From the NCBI GenBank assembly GCA_031414805.1, contig JANOQJ010000080.1, positions 1 to 64,000 on the forward strand: 64,000 bases of DNA, written 5' to 3'. The notes under the pieces are model-generated. The model saw only the letters and a program-made list of their open reading frames with translations, ran no database searches and had not been told where the DNA came from. The translations under genes and the position numbers were made by a program. Numbering within the stretch: the first letter of the stretch is position 1; each line of letters begins with the position of its first letter. Shown here one piece after another: positions 26,388-35,678 of the stretch. Origin of the DNA: JAAFIW01 sp031414805 (GTDB lineage: Bacteria; Pseudomonadota; Gammaproteobacteria; Burkholderiales; Burkholderiaceae_C).

Positions 26388-27029
26388 ATGATTCGAATCG
26401 CCATCGTTGATGACCACGCCATGGTTCGTGTTGGTTTGCGACAGTTTTTTCAAGATCAGATCGACTTTGTGGTCGTGGCTGAAGCGTCCAACGGCAAGGA
26501 AGCTGTGGACATCGTTCGCGCTGGCGAGGTGGATGTGCTGTTGCTGGACATCTCGATGCCAGGGCAAAGCGGCGTCGACGCGCTGTCGGCCATCAAGGCC
26601 CGCGCACCCGACCTGCCGGTGCTGATCCTGAGTGGCTTCCCCGAAGCGCACTACGCCACCACCCTGTTACGCCAAGGGGCCAGTGGTTACCTCAGCAAAG
26701 ACTGCGACCCCGACGAGATCGTCAAAGCCATTCGCACGGTGACGAGGGGGCGTAAATACGTCAGCTCTGCGGTAGCGCAATTGCTGGCTGACGGACTTTC
26801 CAGCAGCCCGGGCCAGCCCGATGTGCCGCCGCATGAACAGCTCTCTGCACGCGAACTACAGGTTTTCCTGCGCCTGGCCAAAGGTGAAACCATTGGGGAT
26901 ATGGCGCTGAGCATGTTTTTGAGTGTCAAGACCGTCAGCACTTACCGCACGCGCGTCATGGAAAAAATGAACCTCACCACCAACAGCGACCTGACCTACT
27001 ACGCGCTGAAGAACGGTCTGATTCAGTGA
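26388..27029 (+). CDS. NarL/FixJ-type response regulator
   Basis: A 213-residue regulator with a receiver domain (D8/D9 acidic pocket, phospho-acceptor D54 in LLLDISMPG, YLSKD lysine near 104) and a LuxR-type helix-turn-helix (about 145-205: LSARELQVFLRLAKGETI, then SVKTVSTYRTRVMEKMNL). No histidine kinase is adjacent, so it is an orphan. A tgtaggac motif (26306-26313) lies 75 bases upstream. It is flanked by stress genes, which makes local or regulon-wide control plausible but unproven. Confidence 0.88.
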   Translation: MIRIAIVDDHAMVRVGLRQFFQDQIDFVVVAEASNGKEAVDIVRAGEVDVLLLDISMPGQSGVDALSAIKARAPDLPVLILSGFPEAHYATTLLRQGASGYLSKDCDPDEIVKAIRTVTRGRKYVSSAVAQLLADGLSSSPGQPDVPPHEQLSARELQVFLRLAKGETIGDMALSMFLSVKTVSTYRTRVMEKMNLTTNSDLTYYALKNGLIQ

Positions 27030-27052
27030 ATAGTTGGGTCTGGGCGCTCCTG

Positions 27053-27108
27053 AAATGATAGCTGCTTGAGCAGTATTGGTTAGGGCTAGAGGCCTATTTG
27101 GCCTAAAA
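27053..27108 (+). repeat. Dispersed 60-bp repeat, copy 6
   Basis: Reverse-orientation copy (tagctgcttgagcagtattg, ttagggctagaggcc) between the regulator and the convergent catalase gene. An imperfect inverted repeat (ttgctgtag ... ctacagcaa, about 27208-27282) follows and may act as a terminator. Confidence 0.75.
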
Positions 27109-27296
27109 ATGCAGCTTTCCACTTCACCCTGTCCCAGATGGGCTGCCGCCCCGCGTGCGGGAGCAGCATCACATCACGCGTCACGCGGCAGGTTATTCCG
27201 TTTCCAAAACATTGCTGTAGTAGGCGCGACGACGAAGACAGTGCTGTAGCACGGCGAGGAGGAGTAACGACCTACAGCAATGATTTCGAAGCGGAA

Positions 27297-29702
27297 TTAG
27301 ACCGGCTCCAGCACTTCCCGCTGCGGGTGGCGCTGGCCAGCCAGAGCGGCCAGAAATACGGGAATGCATTCATCGACCGTCGCAGCCTGCGCTGTGATCA
27401 GGCCTGGGGTGTGGCTGGCGTCATTGACTTGCTCCAACACCCCTGATTTTTGAAGTAGCGTTGTGGAGGTGCCCAGCACCAGCAGGGTCTTGCCATGCGC
27501 GTACTGGTCGCGAACGGCGTCCATGGTTGCGGGAATGCGGCCGAGCGTGGCTACTGCTGCCGCGCCGTCGGGCAGCACCAGGGCGTCGAACAAAAAGCCA
27601 GGTTCGTTCTCGAGCGACGCGTCGGCGACCCACTCTTGCCCATCGTCCATAGTGATCGGGCCAATGCGTGGCCCCACCAGCCGGGCGACCGCTCCCTGAG
27701 CGACCAATGCGGCTTCCACCTGCCGCAGGCTATCGGCGTGGGCACCCGGCGCAATCAACAGCGCCACCCTCAAGCCCTTGACAGAACCATCACCAGGTCT
27801 GGCCCGCAGGCACAACGACGGGGACTTCAGCACTTCGGGTGTGGTCGGGTTGGGCAGGGCGCGTGGCATGGCCTGTGGAGCGGGATGCATGCCCAAGCCG
27901 CTGGCGACGGTCTGGGCCAGTACATCCGACACATTACGCAGCGACGACACCATGCGCTCACGAATGGCAGGCACCGTCAATTTGCTCAACTCGAAGCGGA
28001 ATGCGGCCGCCAGGTGAGCCTGCTCCACGGCGGTCTGGCTTTCGTAAAACAAGGTGGCTTGTGTGTAATGGTCTGCAAATTTCTCCGGCTTGCCGCGCAC
28101 TTTGGCCTGCTCCTCCTGCGCATCCAGACGCGCCGGAAAACTCATGAAGCCTTGCTGCGCACCCGCCTGAAACGGACAGCCGCCGCCCAAGGAGTTGGGC
28201 TCGTAAGAAACCCGTCCCCGGTGAATCGCCTGCCGGTGCATACCGTCGCGCTGGTTGTTATGTACCTGCACCACGGGGGCATTGATGGGAATTTCGTGGA
28301 AATTCGGGCCACCCAAGCGGGAGAGTTGCGTATCCATGTAGGAGTGAATACGTCCGGCCAGCAGCGGGTCATTTGAAAAGTCAATGCCGGGCACGACATG
28401 CGCCACACAAAACGCCACCTGCTCGGTTTCGGCGAAAAAATTGTCAGGGTTACGGTTCAAAACCATGCGACCCACCGGCTGGATCGGCACCAGCTCGACC
28501 GGTATTAATTTGGTGGCATCCAGGATGTCGAAACTGAAGGCATCGGCCTGCGCTTGTGTGAATATTTGCAACCCCAGTTCCCATTCTGGATAGGCGCCGC
28601 ATTCAATACGCTCCCACAAATCACGGCGGTGAAAATCAGGGTCGGCGCCCGATACTTTGACAGCCTCATCCCACACCATCGAATGGGTTCCTGCTTTGGG
28701 GTGCCAATGAAACTTGCAGAATACCGATTCACCCGCTTCGTTGATCAGCCGAAACGTGTGCACGCCAAACCCTTCCATGGTGCTGTAACTGCGCGGAATA
28801 CCCCGGTCTGACATCACCCACATCAGCATGTGGGTGGTCTCTGGCATCAAGGATGCAAAATCCCAAAAAGTATCGTGCGCGCTTGCAGCCTGCGGCATCT
28901 GGTTGTGCGGCTCGGGTTTTACCGCGTGAATCAGGTCGGGGAATTTAATCGCATCTTGAATAAAGAAAACAGGTATGTTGTTGCCCACCAAATCCCAGTT
29001 GCCTTCATCGGTATAAAACTTCACGGCAAAACCCCGTGCATCACGCGCAGTATCTTTCGAGCCACGCTCTCCAGCCACCGTGGAAAACCTGACAAATACC
29101 GGTGTTATCTTGCCAGTTTCTGAAAATGGGGCTGCTTTTGTGTATTGAGTTAACGGTTCATAACATTCAAAGTATCCGTGCGCCGCAGAACCGCGCGCAT
29201 GCACAATGCGCTCGGGGATACGCTCGTGGTCGAAGTGGGTTATTTTTTCCCGCAATATGAAATCTTCAAGCAAGGCTGGTCCACGCACACCAAATTTCAG
29301 CGAATTCTGGTTGTCGGCAATGGCTACGCCCTGGTTCGTGGTGAGCATGGCACCCGTCGAATCGACGCGCACCCGGTCCAGCGATTCAATCGTTGCGTTA
29401 TCACCTTCAAGGGCCGTGCTGCCTGTTTTTTCGGTGTCGTTTGCTTCGGACAGGGTACTCCCAGTGACCAGGCTTGATTCGGGGTCAACGGTTATCCCGG
29501 GCGATGGCGACAAGCCATTGGTGAATCCATATTCAGTGGACTGGCGCTGGTTGTAAGGCACTGCGCCGACCAGTGCCTGAACTTGTTCTGCCTGGATTGC
29601 CGTCAAGTCTGCTGCTGCTTGTTGATGGGATGGGGCTACCTTATCGGTGTGGTTATCGGCGTGGCCGTTGGTGCCGTTTGAAACAGATGTGGGGTTGGAC
29701 AT
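27297..29702 (-). CDS. katE: Large-subunit catalase, HPII/KatE type
   Basis: An 801-residue haem catalase. An N-terminal extension of about 130 residues precedes the core with the catalytic His in ERIVHARGSAAHGYFE, Asn in NNIPVFFIQDAIKFPDLIHA, and the proximal haem Tyr in RIHSYMDTQLSRLGGPNF. The C-terminal 150 residues form a flavodoxin/glutamine-amidotransferase-like domain (GLRVALLIAPGAHADSLR, FDALVLPDGAAAV) found only in the large-subunit class. Role: destroys H2O2, usually in stationary phase. The start at 29702 matches the usual N-terminus. A tgtaggacg motif oriented toward it lies at 29839-29847. Confidence 0.95.
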   Translation of the reverse strand: MSNPTSVSNGTNGHADNHTDKVAPSHQQAAADLTAIQAEQVQALVGAVPYNQRQSTEYGFTNGLSPSPGITVDPESSLVTGSTLSEANDTEKTGSTALEGDNATIESLDRVRVDSTGAMLTTNQGVAIADNQNSLKFGVRGPALLEDFILREKITHFDHERIPERIVHARGSAAHGYFECYEPLTQYTKAAPFSETGKITPVFVRFSTVAGERGSKDTARDARGFAVKFYTDEGNWDLVGNNIPVFFIQDAIKFPDLIHAVKPEPHNQMPQAASAHDTFWDFASLMPETTHMLMWVMSDRGIPRSYSTMEGFGVHTFRLINEAGESVFCKFHWHPKAGTHSMVWDEAVKVSGADPDFHRRDLWERIECGAYPEWELGLQIFTQAQADAFSFDILDATKLIPVELVPIQPVGRMVLNRNPDNFFAETEQVAFCVAHVVPGIDFSNDPLLAGRIHSYMDTQLSRLGGPNFHEIPINAPVVQVHNNQRDGMHRQAIHRGRVSYEPNSLGGGCPFQAGAQQGFMSFPARLDAQEEQAKVRGKPEKFADHYTQATLFYESQTAVEQAHLAAAFRFELSKLTVPAIRERMVSSLRNVSDVLAQTVASGLGMHPAPQAMPRALPNPTTPEVLKSPSLCLRARPGDGSVKGLRVALLIAPGAHADSLRQVEAALVAQGAVARLVGPRIGPITMDDGQEWVADASLENEPGFLFDALVLPDGAAAVATLGRIPATMDAVRDQYAHGKTLLVLGTSTTLLQKSGVLEQVNDASHTPGLITAQAATVDECIPVFLAALAGQRHPQREVLEPV

Positions 29703-29923
29703 GGGTGCATATTTGTCTGCATGGCAAAGTCACCATGGGCTCCATGCTAGAGACTCCAGCAAGCGCGGTTGTAGGACGTTACCTTCCAAGCGTGCCATCT
29801 AATACCCAGCCCTAACCCCAATACCGGGATGTGCATTCCGTCCTACAGGCGACTGGGGCGTTTTTCGCTGGTAGCAACAACGCGGTGAACGAACAATCAG
29901 GATTGTTTAATTTCGATGCCTGT

Positions 29924-30700
29924 ATGACTGCTAATACCCTGACCATTACAAAACCGTCGCTCGCCTTATTAACTGCCGAGCCGTGGCGGGCTGCAGCCGA
30001 GTTTCTTTCGTTCAAACTACTATTTGATTCAAAAGCCAAAACAGAAGCAAAAGCCAAAACTCTCCAGCAGACGGCAGATGGCCATCCGGTCATTATTTTC
30101 CCGGGCATGGCAACCGACGGCAAAGCGGTCGCCCCACTGCGCCGCTATTGCCAGTCGCTGGGTTACAACGCCATGGATTGGGGCAAGGGCTTCAACACAG
30201 GGCCGCGTGACGACGTCGACGCGTGGCTGGTGGATCTGGCTGACCACACTGCGTCGTTGCTACGCGGTCGTCCGCAACCCGCCACCCTCATTGGATGGAG
30301 CTTGGGCGGTATTTACGCGCGGGAGCTGGGCAAATTGCTCGGGCCCAAGGTCAAGCAGGTCATCACCATTGCCACCCCGTTCAACGCCGATGCAGACCAC
30401 ACCCACGTTGGCTGGATATTTAAACTGCTCAGCGGCGCGCCGGCGCAGTTTCCGCAAGCGTTGAACGACAGACTGCGTATGCCGCCACCAGTGCCCACCA
30501 CCTCGATTTACAGCCGTTCTGACGGGGTCGTGGCTTGGCAAACCTGCGTACACGCCCCATCTGACGTGCAGGATGCGAAGGTCCAAGATGTGCAAGTCAG
30601 CGGTAGCCACATCGGCATGGGCTGGAACCCGCAGGTGCTGAAAATTGTTGCCGACCGCTTGGCCCAGCCCGCCGGGCAATGGGTACCGTATTCAGAGTAG
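29924..30700 (+). CDS. Alpha/beta hydrolase, lipase-like
   Basis: A 258-residue protein with an alpha/beta hydrolase core: PVIIFPGMATDGKAVAPLRR, nucleophile elbow GWSLGG (Ser near residue 127), an Asp region YSRSDGVVAW and a late His in SGSHIGMGWNP. No signal peptide if started at ATG 29924; the open frame begins at 29831. Likely an esterase or lipase of unknown substrate. It is divergent from the catalase gene, and both have a tgtaggacg motif in the shared intergenic region. Confidence 0.72.
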   Translation: MTANTLTITKPSLALLTAEPWRAAAEFLSFKLLFDSKAKTEAKAKTLQQTADGHPVIIFPGMATDGKAVAPLRRYCQSLGYNAMDWGKGFNTGPRDDVDAWLVDLADHTASLLRGRPQPATLIGWSLGGIYARELGKLLGPKVKQVITIATPFNADADHTHVGWIFKLLSGAPAQFPQALNDRLRMPPPVPTTSIYSRSDGVVAWQTCVHAPSDVQDAKVQDVQVSGSHIGMGWNPQVLKIVADRLAQPAGQWVPYSE

Positions 30701-30715
30701 AGAAATGCAGGGCTA

Positions 30716-31210
30716 CTAGCCACGCAGGATGAACCGGTCGGCACGTGCTGCCTCCAGCACAGCGCGACCATCGGTTGTGATCCTGGACACCGGGGTTTCA
30801 TCTTTCAAGCCCGCGTGGGGCTGAACAAACCACTCAGCCAGTTCCCATGCGTCGTACACCGCGTGCAGCTCCTGAATCGCCTGGCGAAGGTGCGCCCACG
30901 ATGCGCTGGCCCGTCGTCCAAACTGGAACAGGGGCAGCCAGATTTCGCGTTGCCACGACAGGCACAGCACATCGCCATTGGTGATCCAACGGGCCAGTGT
31001 GGGCAAGTCACCTTGCCCGGCGCCCATCAGTACGTTGACCACTTCGTCCCCGCGACCCAAGCCACCGCTGGCTCGGTACGCGTCCAGCAGCGCCACGAAT
31101 CGCTCGTCGGCAGATCGCGCCGTCACCATACGTTTGGTAGGCACCGCTGTAGAAAAGCTGCCAGCCAACCCCGACTGCGCGGGGGATTGGGATTGGGTGG
31201 ACGTTTGCAT
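30716..31210 (-). CDS. Unknown protein, ParS/MbcA-like C-terminus
   Basis: A 164-residue soluble protein starting MQTSTQSQSPAQSG. Residues 35-165 contain a helical region and end in AWELAEWFVQPHAGLKDETP followed by a short helix, resembling the toxin-binding C-terminal fold of Xre/MbcA/ParS antitoxins. There is no helix-turn-helix and no toxin gene adjacent, so an antitoxin role is doubtful. It lies 25 bases downstream of the OmpA-type porin gene. Confidence 0.5.
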   Translation of the reverse strand: MQTSTQSQSPAQSGLAGSFSTAVPTKRMVTARSADERFVALLDAYRASGGLGRGDEVVNVLMGAGQGDLPTLARWITNGDVLCLSWQREIWLPLFQFGRRASASWAHLRQAIQELHAVYDAWELAEWFVQPHAGLKDETPVSRITTDGRAVLEAARADRFILRG

Positions 31211-31235
31211 GTTGTGCGCGCCAACCGATAGGCAG

Positions 31236-32324
31236 TTAAGGAACCCGGCGTTCGATGGTGATCTGCTCGACTTCCACCCGACGGTTTGGTGCGAGGCACT
31301 CAATCAAGTCTTTGCGAACACGGTCGTTGCACATCACTTTGGGTGAAGCTTCCCCTCGGCCTAAGGCCGATAGACGCGTGACACCGACGCCTTTGTCTGC
31401 CAAGTATTGCCTCACTGCGTCGGCGCGTTGCTGCGACAGCTTCAGGTTGTAGGCCTCACTGCCCAGCCGGTCGGTGTAGCCGGTGATGACCACATTGCCG
31501 ACCTGAGCGTTTTGATTCAGGGCAGTGGCAATCTCATCCAACTTGGGTTGCGGTGAGCGCAACTGCGCACTGTCAAAGGCGAACAGCTCCACATCAGACA
31601 AGGTGTAGCGCTCGGTGCGAGGTGGGGCAACCGGAGCTGGCGGCGGTGCTGGCGTCGGGGCTGGTGCTGGTGCAGCCATCGGTGGGGTAGGGGCTTGTGC
31701 GATTGGGGCAGGGGCAGGCGCTGGTGCTTCACGGGCCACGGGCGTGTAAGTGTTGGGTTTGTCAAATGTGTAGATCACCCCCAGGCTTGCGACGTTTGTG
31801 CGTGCCCTGTCAAAGCCAAAAGTCTCGCCGCGTAAGTAAGTCTGTGCGCGCCGAAAATCTGCTTGTAGCGCCCACTGGTCGGTCAAGCTGTACTGCACGC
31901 CCAGACCGGCATTCACAAACGACGAGGTGCGTTGCGTGCGGTTGGTTGGCGTGCTCAATTTATCGTATTCAACACCCACGCCCACCAACACATAAGGCCT
32001 CAGGCGCTCACGCGAAAACATGTACAGGCCGTCTATTCCGAGTGCGTTTCGGCGAAAGGTTGAGCCTCCCTCACGTGAGCGCGAAAACGAGCCACCCAGC
32101 TGCATGTCCCACGACGGCGAGATGGGTTTACCAAAGCGCAGTCCAACACCTTCGCCGTAGTCACTGATGCCAAAGCCGCTGTCGGGTTTGACCAGGTTGA
32201 TACTCGGCACCACATACCACGACGGGTTGTAGCCCCCGCCGCTGGATTGCGACAAGGCGCTGGCGCAGATGCCACACAGTGATGCAGCCAGAGCCACAGC
32301 GGTCAATATTTTCGGGCGTGTCAT
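31236..32324 (-). CDS. OmpA family outer-membrane protein
   Basis: A 362-residue porin-like protein: Sec signal (about 1-26, ending ALSQ), an eight-stranded OmpA-type beta-barrel (about 30-205), a Pro/Ala-rich linker (PAPTPAPPPAPVAPP) and a C-terminal peptidoglycan-binding OmpA domain with VVITGYTDRLGSEAYNLKLS, RADAVRQYL and NRRVEVEQI. I take the ATG at 32324 (MTRPKILT), which begins a clean signal peptide; the open frame extends 22 codons upstream. Confidence 0.88.
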   Translation of the reverse strand: MTRPKILTAVALAASLCGICASALSQSSGGGYNPSWYVVPSINLVKPDSGFGISDYGEGVGLRFGKPISPSWDMQLGGSFSRSREGGSTFRRNALGIDGLYMFSRERLRPYVLVGVGVEYDKLSTPTNRTQRTSSFVNAGLGVQYSLTDQWALQADFRRAQTYLRGETFGFDRARTNVASLGVIYTFDKPNTYTPVAREAPAPAPAPIAQAPTPPMAAPAPAPTPAPPPAPVAPPRTERYTLSDVELFAFDSAQLRSPQPKLDEIATALNQNAQVGNVVITGYTDRLGSEAYNLKLSQQRADAVRQYLADKGVGVTRLSALGRGEASPKVMCNDRVRKDLIECLAPNRRVEVEQITIERRVP

Positions 32325-32479
32325 GTAAACCTTGGGTTGAAAGAGGTTGAAACTGGGTGCTGGCGTAGCCAACAAAAACCGGCTGCGCACATATCATTGT
32401 TTGACTCCGGCCGTTGGTTTTGCATCAGACAGACTGGTGTGTTGGCGTAGGACAAGCACACAGCGGCAAGCGGGTTTTG

Positions 32480-33694
32480 TCAGTTCGAAGGCGGGTAACG
32501 CGCGATCAGTTGCAGCTGCTGCCAATGCAGGCGCGCCAGGGCCAGCAGGCTCATGGGGCGCACGCCGTTTTTACGGTTGCCGTGCCCAATGGCAAACAAC
32601 AGGCGTTGCTTGGCAAATACCATCTTCAAGCCTTGCACGATGCCGATGCGCGGGTCCCAGGCCTCAATGGCTTCTGAGCCTGCACCATTGATCTCCATGA
32701 TGTGAAAACCCTGGCCGTTGCGCAGCGCCGCCAAGCTGTCAAAACGCACATCGAACCGGCCGAAATGAAAGTCCGGCATGTCTCGCGCAATGGCATCGAT
32801 GGCCGCTACCAGTTGCGGGGTAATGCAGCTGTGCCCGTTGCGGTAAACGCTGCCCACCCGCAGCGAGCCCACCGTTGCCAGCCGCACCATATGCCCGTTG
32901 GCGGGTACCCAGGCACCGTTCAGATGGCTCGTATGCGATGCGCCGCGCACAGCGCGTTGAGCCCGTGGGTCGGCTTGTACCAGTTGGGCCAGGGTGCGCC
33001 AACCGTCGCCCGTCACACGGGCAAAGTAGCGCAAGCCCATGCCAATGACGCGACCCTGACCGGTGCGTGGATCACGTGCGTAAAAAATGCCTGCCTCCCC
33101 CTCTTGCGGAAGGTACTGCTGCAGCATCACGGTCTCGTCTTTGGGGAATGAAGCCAGGTAACTATGCAGGGCGGGTCGGCTACCAATCAGTTGCACGCCA
33201 TAGCCGCACAGACCCACATTGGGCTTGGCGATCAGCGGAAATCGCAATCCCGCTAGCTGCAAGACCTGCTGCAATGCCATGTCAGACGCTTGAAAACGAG
33301 TGGTCACTGCGCAATAAGGTGCAATCGCGTCGAGGGCAACGGGCCCCATGCCGGCAAAGTACTCCAGCTTGCCTTCGCCGACCAGACCACCTGCCGTGAT
33401 GTGCGGATTGGCCGCTGTGGGCAGCGTCAGGCTGCCGTAACGCAGGCCCAGCCACAGCCATTGCAGTGTTAGTGGAATGCAGACCAGCCACTTGGGCAGG
33501 CGTTCGAGGCTGTTTAACCGTACGGGTGGTGACAGTGTGGATGCCCTGGCCGTGTGAACCGGCGCTAATTTGAAGCTGCTGTTGGCAGCATCTTCATGGC
33601 CGCGCACGCGCGAACCGCCGCGTACGGGGGGATGTTCAGGTGAACGTGCAGTCGAGCGTACCGACGGCTTGGCTGAACCCTGCGAGCGGCTCAC
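32480..33694 (-). CDS. ATP-grasp ligase, D-Ala-D-Ala-ligase-like
   Basis: A 404-residue protein. About 60 disordered basic residues are followed by an ATP-grasp fold: PLIAKPNVGLCGYGVQLI (ATP-binding Lys loop), TVMLQQYLPQEGEAGIFYAR, FGRFDVRF and the metal-binding end HIMEINGAGSEAIEAWDP. ATP-grasp enzymes join a carboxylate to an amine or thiol through an acyl phosphate; the substrate is unknown. The GTG start overlaps the methyltransferase stop (GTGA). It is the last gene of a three-gene unit with the haem-oxygenase-like protein, which suggests a small biosynthetic pathway rather than cell-wall synthesis. Confidence 0.75.
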   Translation of the reverse strand: MSRSQGSAKPSVRSTARSPEHPPVRGGSRVRGHEDAANSSFKLAPVHTARASTLSPPVRLNSLERLPKWLVCIPLTLQWLWLGLRYGSLTLPTAANPHITAGGLVGEGKLEYFAGMGPVALDAIAPYCAVTTRFQASDMALQQVLQLAGLRFPLIAKPNVGLCGYGVQLIGSRPALHSYLASFPKDETVMLQQYLPQEGEAGIFYARDPRTGQGRVIGMGLRYFARVTGDGWRTLAQLVQADPRAQRAVRGASHTSHLNGAWVPANGHMVRLATVGSLRVGSVYRNGHSCITPQLVAAIDAIARDMPDFHFGRFDVRFDSLAALRNGQGFHIMEINGAGSEAIEAWDPRIGIVQGLKMVFAKQRLLFAIGHGNRKNGVRPMSLLALARLHWQQLQLIARYPPSN

Positions 33695-34788
33695 AGCGCC
33701 ACCACTGTTCGTGTGGCTACCAGGCCCACCGCTGCAATGCGGTCGGTGTGGGCGTAGACCGGGCGGGCCAGTTCTTCGCCAAACACATCAGGGTCCAGCT
33801 CCTCATACGACCAGTCGCACCCGGCGGTCTCCAGCACCTGCACCAGCTCGCTGCGCAGCGCATCCACACCGTTTTCTATGGCCACGCCGGTGTACAGCAG
33901 CAGCTGACCCCCGGGTGCCAGCCGCTGCAGTGCCTCTTGCGCAATACGAACGCTCAAGGCCCGGCCCAGCCGTGCACCGCCATGGCGATAGGTGCGTTGG
34001 CTTGCATCGTCCAGGTAGGGCGGGTTGCACACAATCAAGTCAAACTCACCGTCAACCGCCGCCAGTGCATCGCCCGGTGCCAGCACCACATCAACGCCCG
34101 CCACGGCTGCGTTGATGCGCGCATAGCGCAAAGCGTCAGGGTTGATGTCGTTCAATGTCAACTCAGGCGTGTGTTGAAAGACAGACCGTGCGGTAACCAG
34201 CCGGGATACCAGCAACCCACCAATACCGCTGCCGCAGCCCACATCCAGCACCCGTTGTGGTATCTGCGGGTTGGCCAGCACGGCTTGGCGAATCAGGCGG
34301 GCAAAGCGGTAACTGTCGGGGCCGAAAAACACCGCGCTGTCTTGCGTGGTGGGGTAGGCCGAATGCAAAAACAGGTCGTCGTTCAGCGAGGCAATGCGAA
34401 TACGACTACGCAACAGGGTGTGCGCTTGGCCCAATGAAGGACAGGGTGAGAGCGCCTGCGCACGCTGCATCGCGTCCAGCAGGTCGGGCTTGAGGCTTTC
34501 GGGGCGAAACGGCCGGTTCCAGCCAAAAATGTCCTGCAGCGAGCTGCCGGGGTGCAGGCCGTGGCGGGCCAGCACGCGCTGGTGGGTGGCGGGTGTGGGG
34601 GTGGTGAAGCGGTAGCCCTCGCGCGCGGCGAAGCGCAGCACTTGCATCAGCGCGCCGTCCTGCTCCTGACTCGCGTCGGCGTCTTGCGCAGCTGGCGCAG
34701 TGGAGTTATTTGCAAACCAGGTGGGTGGTGCCCAGGTATCGCCTGTCTGTCGCTGGTCGACGTGGCCCACTTGCCCTTTGTGTCCCAT
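33691..34788 (-). CDS. Class I methyltransferase, PrmC/RlmG-like
   Basis: A protein of about 365 residues. An N-terminal helical domain (about 1-155) precedes a class I AdoMet methyltransferase core with VLDVGCGSGIGGLL, LTLNDINPDALRYARINA, then FDLIVCNPPYLDD. The N-P-P-Y motif marks methyltransferases acting on planar nitrogens (glutamine, adenine, guanine), so an N-methylation role is likely but the substrate is unknown. ATG 34788 lies just after the upstream stop; GTG 34800 would overlap it by seven bases. Middle gene of the HDO/methyltransferase/ATP-grasp cassette. Confidence 0.75.
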   Translation of the reverse strand: MGHKGQVGHVDQRQTGDTWAPPTWFANNSTAPAAQDADASQEQDGALMQVLRFAAREGYRFTTPTPATHQRVLARHGLHPGSSLQDIFGWNRPFRPESLKPDLLDAMQRAQALSPCPSLGQAHTLLRSRIRIASLNDDLFLHSAYPTTQDSAVFFGPDSYRFARLIRQAVLANPQIPQRVLDVGCGSGIGGLLVSRLVTARSVFQHTPELTLNDINPDALRYARINAAVAGVDVVLAPGDALAAVDGEFDLIVCNPPYLDDASQRTYRHGGARLGRALSVRIAQEALQRLAPGGQLLLYTGVAIENGVDALRSELVQVLETAGCDWSYEELDPDVFGEELARPVYAHTDRIAAVGLVATRTVVAL

Positions 34789-34793
34789 GTGAA

Positions 34794-35678
34794 CTAGCAC
34801 TGAAACGCCTGGCCGAATTCTTGGCTGTAGCGATCAAAGCAGCGTTTGCCGCACGCCAGGCGTATCAGCGCGCCTTCGGCAATCAACGGCGCGCAAGCGG
34901 GGTCGGCTTCCACCAGCGGCGCGATGACCTGCGTCATCCAGGCTTTGGCGTGGGAGATGTCCAGCGCCGCATGCAGGTCAAAGTAAGCACGCAGGTGGGT
35001 ACCCATGCCCAGGCGGCGCATGCCAGCCGACACATGCACCACACGCGAGGGCGCGGTCAGTTCCACCACGCCCAAAGCACCAATCGACTGGTAGGCGTAG
35101 CGGCGTGTCATGGCCATGCCCAGCATCGCGTTGCTCAAGGCCAGCGATTGCCACACGGTGGTCTCCAGTGTGGGCGTTAACGCCAGCTCGACGACCATGC
35201 GGTTCAGCATGTCGCCATGCATACCTTGCCGCTTGCCGTGGCCCATTTCGTCCCAGTAGTTGCGTGCCAACTCCAGTTTGGCCGGTAGGGGTAATTTCAC
35301 CTGCGTGTAGGCCAGCAAGTCGTCAAATCCGGCTTCGCCAGCCGCCTCCTGGGTGAGAAACCAGCGCATTTCCGAAAGATCCGCGTGGGTGGCCAGCCAG
35401 TCAAAAAGCCGGTGTTGCTGGCCTGGGCCTTTGTGCACCAGCGAGGCAAACCAGGCCACAAACGCATCGGGATTCAAGTTGCCAGCAGGCAGCGCCGCAG
35501 CAGCTTGTGCACGCAAGCCCTCTAACCAGTGGCCTTCAGACAAGCGGATGGCCAGCTCCGCGTGCAAAGCGTTTTCCCATGCACCGGGGTCTTTGGGGGG
35601 CTTGTCAGGTGTGGTGCGTGCCACATTGAACCGGGCCAAATCCAGGTGTAGCGTTGACTGCGCAAAGTCGTCGTCCAT
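34794..35678 (-). CDS. Haem-oxygenase-like diiron oxidase (HDO)
   Basis: A 294-residue, all-helical protein of the iron-containing redox enzyme family (PF14518-like). Candidate ligands keep the spacing of HDO diiron enzymes: E111 in FLTQEAAGE, E144 and H154 in NYWDEMGHGKRQGMH, E206 in GVVELTAP, and H236/D240/H243 in FDLHAALDISHAKAW. Known relatives (UndA, SznF, BesC, CADD) use O2 for N-oxygenation, C-C cleavage or desaturation of amino-acid or fatty substrates. I take ATG 35678 (MDDDFAQ); the open frame continues to 35894 without family-like sequence. First gene of a tightly coupled three-gene unit. Confidence 0.78.
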   Translation of the reverse strand: MDDDFAQSTLHLDLARFNVARTTPDKPPKDPGAWENALHAELAIRLSEGHWLEGLRAQAAAALPAGNLNPDAFVAWFASLVHKGPGQQHRLFDWLATHADLSEMRWFLTQEAAGEAGFDDLLAYTQVKLPLPAKLELARNYWDEMGHGKRQGMHGDMLNRMVVELALTPTLETTVWQSLALSNAMLGMAMTRRYAYQSIGALGVVELTAPSRVVHVSAGMRRLGMGTHLRAYFDLHAALDISHAKAWMTQVIAPLVEADPACAPLIAEGALIRLACGKRCFDRYSQEFGQAFQC

